Positions 6,971 through 8,200 of a stretch of 8,200 nucleotides of DNA are shown here, one piece after another (position 1 is the first letter of the stretch; every line of letters starts with the position of its first letter). The position numbers and the translations under genes are program-made. Location of the stretch: assembly GCA_021160625.1 (NCBI GenBank), contig JAGHCE010000250.1, positions 1 to 8,200 on the forward strand, given 5' to 3'. This DNA is from Planctomycetota bacterium. GTDB lineage: Bacteria; Planctomycetota; DG-23; SLPQ01. The notes beneath the pieces were generated by a model. That model was not told where the DNA came from. It searched no databases and saw only the letters and a list, made by a program, of their open reading frames with translations.

Positions 6971-6982
6971 GTGACAGGTCAC
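6971..6982. promoter_or_regulatory. Inverted repeat, possible regulator site
   Basis: GTGAC, two bases, GTCAC is a perfect 12-base dyad in the non-coding stretch between the anchored protein gene and the methyltransferase gene. It sits 36 bases upstream of the -35 box within repeat copy 2, a usual distance for an activator site. The TGA/TCA half-sites recall the CRP/FNR class, but the spacing (four bases between TGA and TCA) matches that class only in FNR-like form; the identity of any binding protein is unknown. Confidence 0.35.
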
Positions 6983-7000
6983 CATGCCGCGCAATCCGCG

Positions 7001-7047
7001 CCGGCGGCCTTTGAGGCTTGCCGAAGGCGGTTTCTGCCGGATAATGT
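7001..7047 (+). repeat. 47-bp dispersed repeat, copy 2
   Basis: Identical to 5566-5612 over all 47 bases and in the same orientation, at a distance of 1435 bases. It ends 37 bases before the methyltransferase start. If a start upstream of 7001 were used for that gene, the repeat would be translated as FEACRRRFLPDNV, which looks like an artefact and not part of a methyltransferase. Confidence 0.92.
7018..7045 (+). promoter_or_regulatory. Promoter-like boxes inside repeat copy 2
   Basis: TTGCCG (7018-7023), 16 bases, GATAAT (7040-7045). The predicted transcription start near 7052 would leave a leader of about 33 bases with the ribosome-binding sequence GAGGGG, which is well placed for the methyltransferase gene. 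Confidence 0.45.
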
Positions 7048-7075
7048 CTTTCGATTCGGACGGGATTGTGAAGTC

Positions 7076-7081
7076 GAGGGG
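7076..7081 (+). promoter_or_regulatory. Ribosome binding site that fixes the methyltransferase start
   Basis: GAGGGG precedes ATG at 7085; counting from GAGG the spacing is 5 bases. It supports a start downstream of the repeat instead of the earlier in-frame TTG at 6941. Confidence 0.6.
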
Positions 7082-7084
7082 TAT

Positions 7085-7756
7085 ATGGACAAGTTCAGCT
7101 ACGCCTTGGTCAAATGCGCTGTGGAGGTCTTCGGGTGCCGGGGGCCCGTTTGGGAGACGGGGTCGTACCGCGTTGAGGGGCAGGAGGAGTATGGCGACCT
7201 TCGAACGCTTTTCCCGGGCGTCGAGTACGTCGGCTGCGACATACGCCAGGGGCCCCTTGTCGACCGGATCGAAGATATCACGGCCCTTTCGGGCGGGGAC
7301 GCCTCGGTGGGGACGCTTATTTCTCTCAATACACTCGAGCACGTCTTCGGGATATGGAAGGGCTTTGCCGAGATCGCGCGCGTCGTTTCCGACGACGGGA
7401 TGGCGATTTTGAACGTGCCGTTCTATTTCAAGGTGCACGACTACCCGGGGGATTACTGGCGGATAACGCCCGAGGGGATGGCGGAGGCGACGGAGGCCTT
7501 TCCGTGGCGGATTGTGGGCTCCGTGGGCTGGGAAACGACGCCGACGACGGTCTTCTCGGTGGGTTTCAAGAAAGCGCCCGACGACCTCGAGGAAAAGTTC
7601 GGCCGCTTCATTGCCCGCCTCGAAAAGGAGGGCCCCGAGCGCCCCGGACCCTGGAAGATTCTCAAGGCCCGTCTGGGCTACCACACCCTCGGCAAGCGCC
7701 CCTTCCGCAATATCCTCCACGCCGGCGACGTCCGCGCACACCTGGTCACACCGTAG
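7085..7756 (+). CDS. Class I SAM-dependent methyltransferase
   Basis: A 223-residue cytoplasmic protein. The SAM-binding core is recognisable: strand 1 and loop VWETGSYRVEGQEEYGDLR (22-40; the usual Gly-rich loop is loose but keeps E-x-G), strand 2 EYVGCDIRQG with the acidic Asp52 expected to contact the SAM ribose, VDRIEDITAL (59-68), and ISLNTLEHVFGIWKGFAEIA (79-98), the motif IV region. HDYPGDYWRITPEGM (118-132) is shared by a Methyltransf_11-type subgroup often found in cell-surface polysaccharide clusters; that link is from memory of family members. No other glycan-biosynthesis gene is visible here, so the substrate is unknown. Residues about 165-223 form a charged, partly helical C-terminal tail. 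The start is set by the ribosome-binding site and by excluding the repeat. GC is about 68% in a sampled line, like the left-hand genes. Confidence 0.85.
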   Translation: MDKFSYALVKCAVEVFGCRGPVWETGSYRVEGQEEYGDLRTLFPGVEYVGCDIRQGPLVDRIEDITALSGGDASVGTLISLNTLEHVFGIWKGFAEIARVVSDDGMAILNVPFYFKVHDYPGDYWRITPEGMAEATEAFPWRIVGSVGWETTPTTVFSVGFKKAPDDLEEKFGRFIARLEKEGPERPGPWKILKARLGYHTLGKRPFRNILHAGDVRAHLVTP

Positions 7757-7774
7757 ACGGTCCCGTCACGGTGT
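7748..7774 (+). terminator. Stem-loop over the methyltransferase stop codon, possible terminator
   Basis: ACACCGT (7748-7754), an unpaired A, GACGG (7756-7760), TC, CCGTC (7763-7767) and ACGGTGT (7768-7774) fold into a 12-pair stem with one bulge; the innermost pairs would open to give a realistic loop. The stem includes the TAG stop. It is followed by AATTTCCGATTT, which has T-runs but no clean U-tract, so intrinsic termination may be weak. Confidence 0.45.
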
Positions 7775-7837
7775 CAGGAATTTCCGATTTGCTGCGGCCT
7801 AAGACAACAAAACGTTGCCTGTATGGTTCTGACGCTT

Positions 7838-8089
7838 CTAGGGAGGCTCACTTAAGCGCCAGATGCCTTTTCCTGAGTCTGTCTCAGGAGAGATTCGCCC
7901 GCTTTGTCTGAGCTTCGACGCTGCCCAGCGGACATCATATTGCCAAGTGTAGAAAAGATCTCCAGAGCATCTCAATTCTTGTTCATGGTTATTCCAAATG
8001 TACTTGCACACCGTAGCTATCTTGCCTTGGCCTCTGAGTCCTTGCAGAGCCTCAACGACCCACTGAACCAAGTCATCTTTATTTGCCAT
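7838..8089 (-). CDS. Small stand-alone winged-helix DNA-binding protein (Mrr N-terminal-like)
   Basis: An 83-residue protein, ATG at 8089-8087 and TAG at 7840-7838. Helical segments DDLVQWVVEALQGL (5-18) and KIATVCKYIW (23-32) precede YDVRWAASKLRQSGRI (51-66), a probable recognition helix, and the wing GKGIWRLSE (73-81). The arrangement, especially VRWAxSxLRxxG followed by GxWxL, resembles the winged-helix domain at the N-terminus of Mrr-type restriction proteins and related stand-alone domains. No nuclease domain follows, since the frame stops directly after the wing. The ribosome-binding site is weak (GAGA about 7 bases upstream). A sampled line is 45% GC, below most of the window. The gene is convergent with the methyltransferase (81 bases apart). 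It may be a complete small regulator or the remnant of a larger restriction gene. Confidence 0.65.
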   Translation of the reverse strand: MANKDDLVQWVVEALQGLRGQGKIATVCKYIWNNHEQELRCSGDLFYTWQYDVRWAASKLRQSGRISPETDSGKGIWRLSEPP

Positions 8090-8130
8090 TGTCTATCTCG
8101 AGAGGCCAAGCGCTAACGTTTGCCGTTCCG

Positions 8131-8150
8131 TCGGTTTTGGCGAAAACTGA
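8131..8150. promoter_or_regulatory. Palindrome upstream of the winged-helix gene
   Basis: GTTTT (8134-8138) and AAAAC (8143-8147) flank GGCG; the outer bases TC (8131-8132) and GA (8149-8150) also pair, with one G-T mismatch between. The element lies about 42 bases upstream of the winged-helix start on the minus strand, where an operator for autoregulation would be expected. It could equally be a hairpin in the leader RNA. No convincing -35/-10 pair was found beside it. Confidence 0.4.
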
Positions 8151-8200
8151 CAAGATGCAGGCGATTCCGGCGTCTGTCTGAAAGTTACGGTTCATACAAC

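Noticed and set aside
6917..7741. Antisense open frame of 274 codons opposite the methyltransferase
   Set aside because: Translation is low-complexity shadow sequence and reads through the 47-bp repeat; the plus strand has clear methyltransferase motifs.

Overview
This is a GC-rich bacterial chromosomal segment; sampled 60-base lines in the main genes run at about 65-68% GC. The protein families suggest a heterotrophic, envelope-rich bacterium of the Planctomycetota / PVC / Hydrogenedentota kind: an amidotransferase/vWA-type membrane protein, a large DUF4091/GH123-like glycosidase, LolA-like secreted proteins and an iron-sulfur flavoprotein. That placement is inference from protein style only; no rRNA or other phylogenetic marker is present. 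I see no tRNA, rRNA, CRISPR array or transposase.

Left half (1-4846), all on the plus strand: the 3' end of a membrane-anchored protein with a predicted periplasmic part (2-925); a 950-residue glycosidase-like protein with two N-terminal beta-sandwich modules and a GH123-type Asp-Glu pair (1096-3948); and a secreted LolA-like protein (4049-4846) whose ribosome-binding region sits in a 15-bp tandem repeat. The LolA-like gene meets, tail to tail with 13 bases between, a minus-strand flavoprotein gene with a CX2CX2CX5C cluster motif (4860-5432). The flavoprotein gene has its own well-formed promoter.

Right half (5433-8200): a 47-bp sequence occurs twice, identical and in the same orientation, at 5566-5612 and 7001-7047. 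Between the copies lies one gene (5696-6928) for a secreted protein with a C-terminal membrane anchor, and its composition is visibly lower in GC than its neighbours. Each copy ends a short distance upstream of a plus-strand gene and contains a sigma70-like promoter, so the repeat may act as a dispersed promoter and the pair may bound a one-gene cassette. After the second copy come a class I SAM-dependent methyltransferase (7085-7756), a stem-loop over its stop codon, and a convergent small winged-helix gene (7838-8089, minus) with a palindrome upstream of its start.

The genes do not form one obvious pathway. The glycosidase and first LolA-like gene could be co-transcribed. The second half looks like separately promoted accessory genes. 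The repeat pair and the gene between them are the most unusual content.
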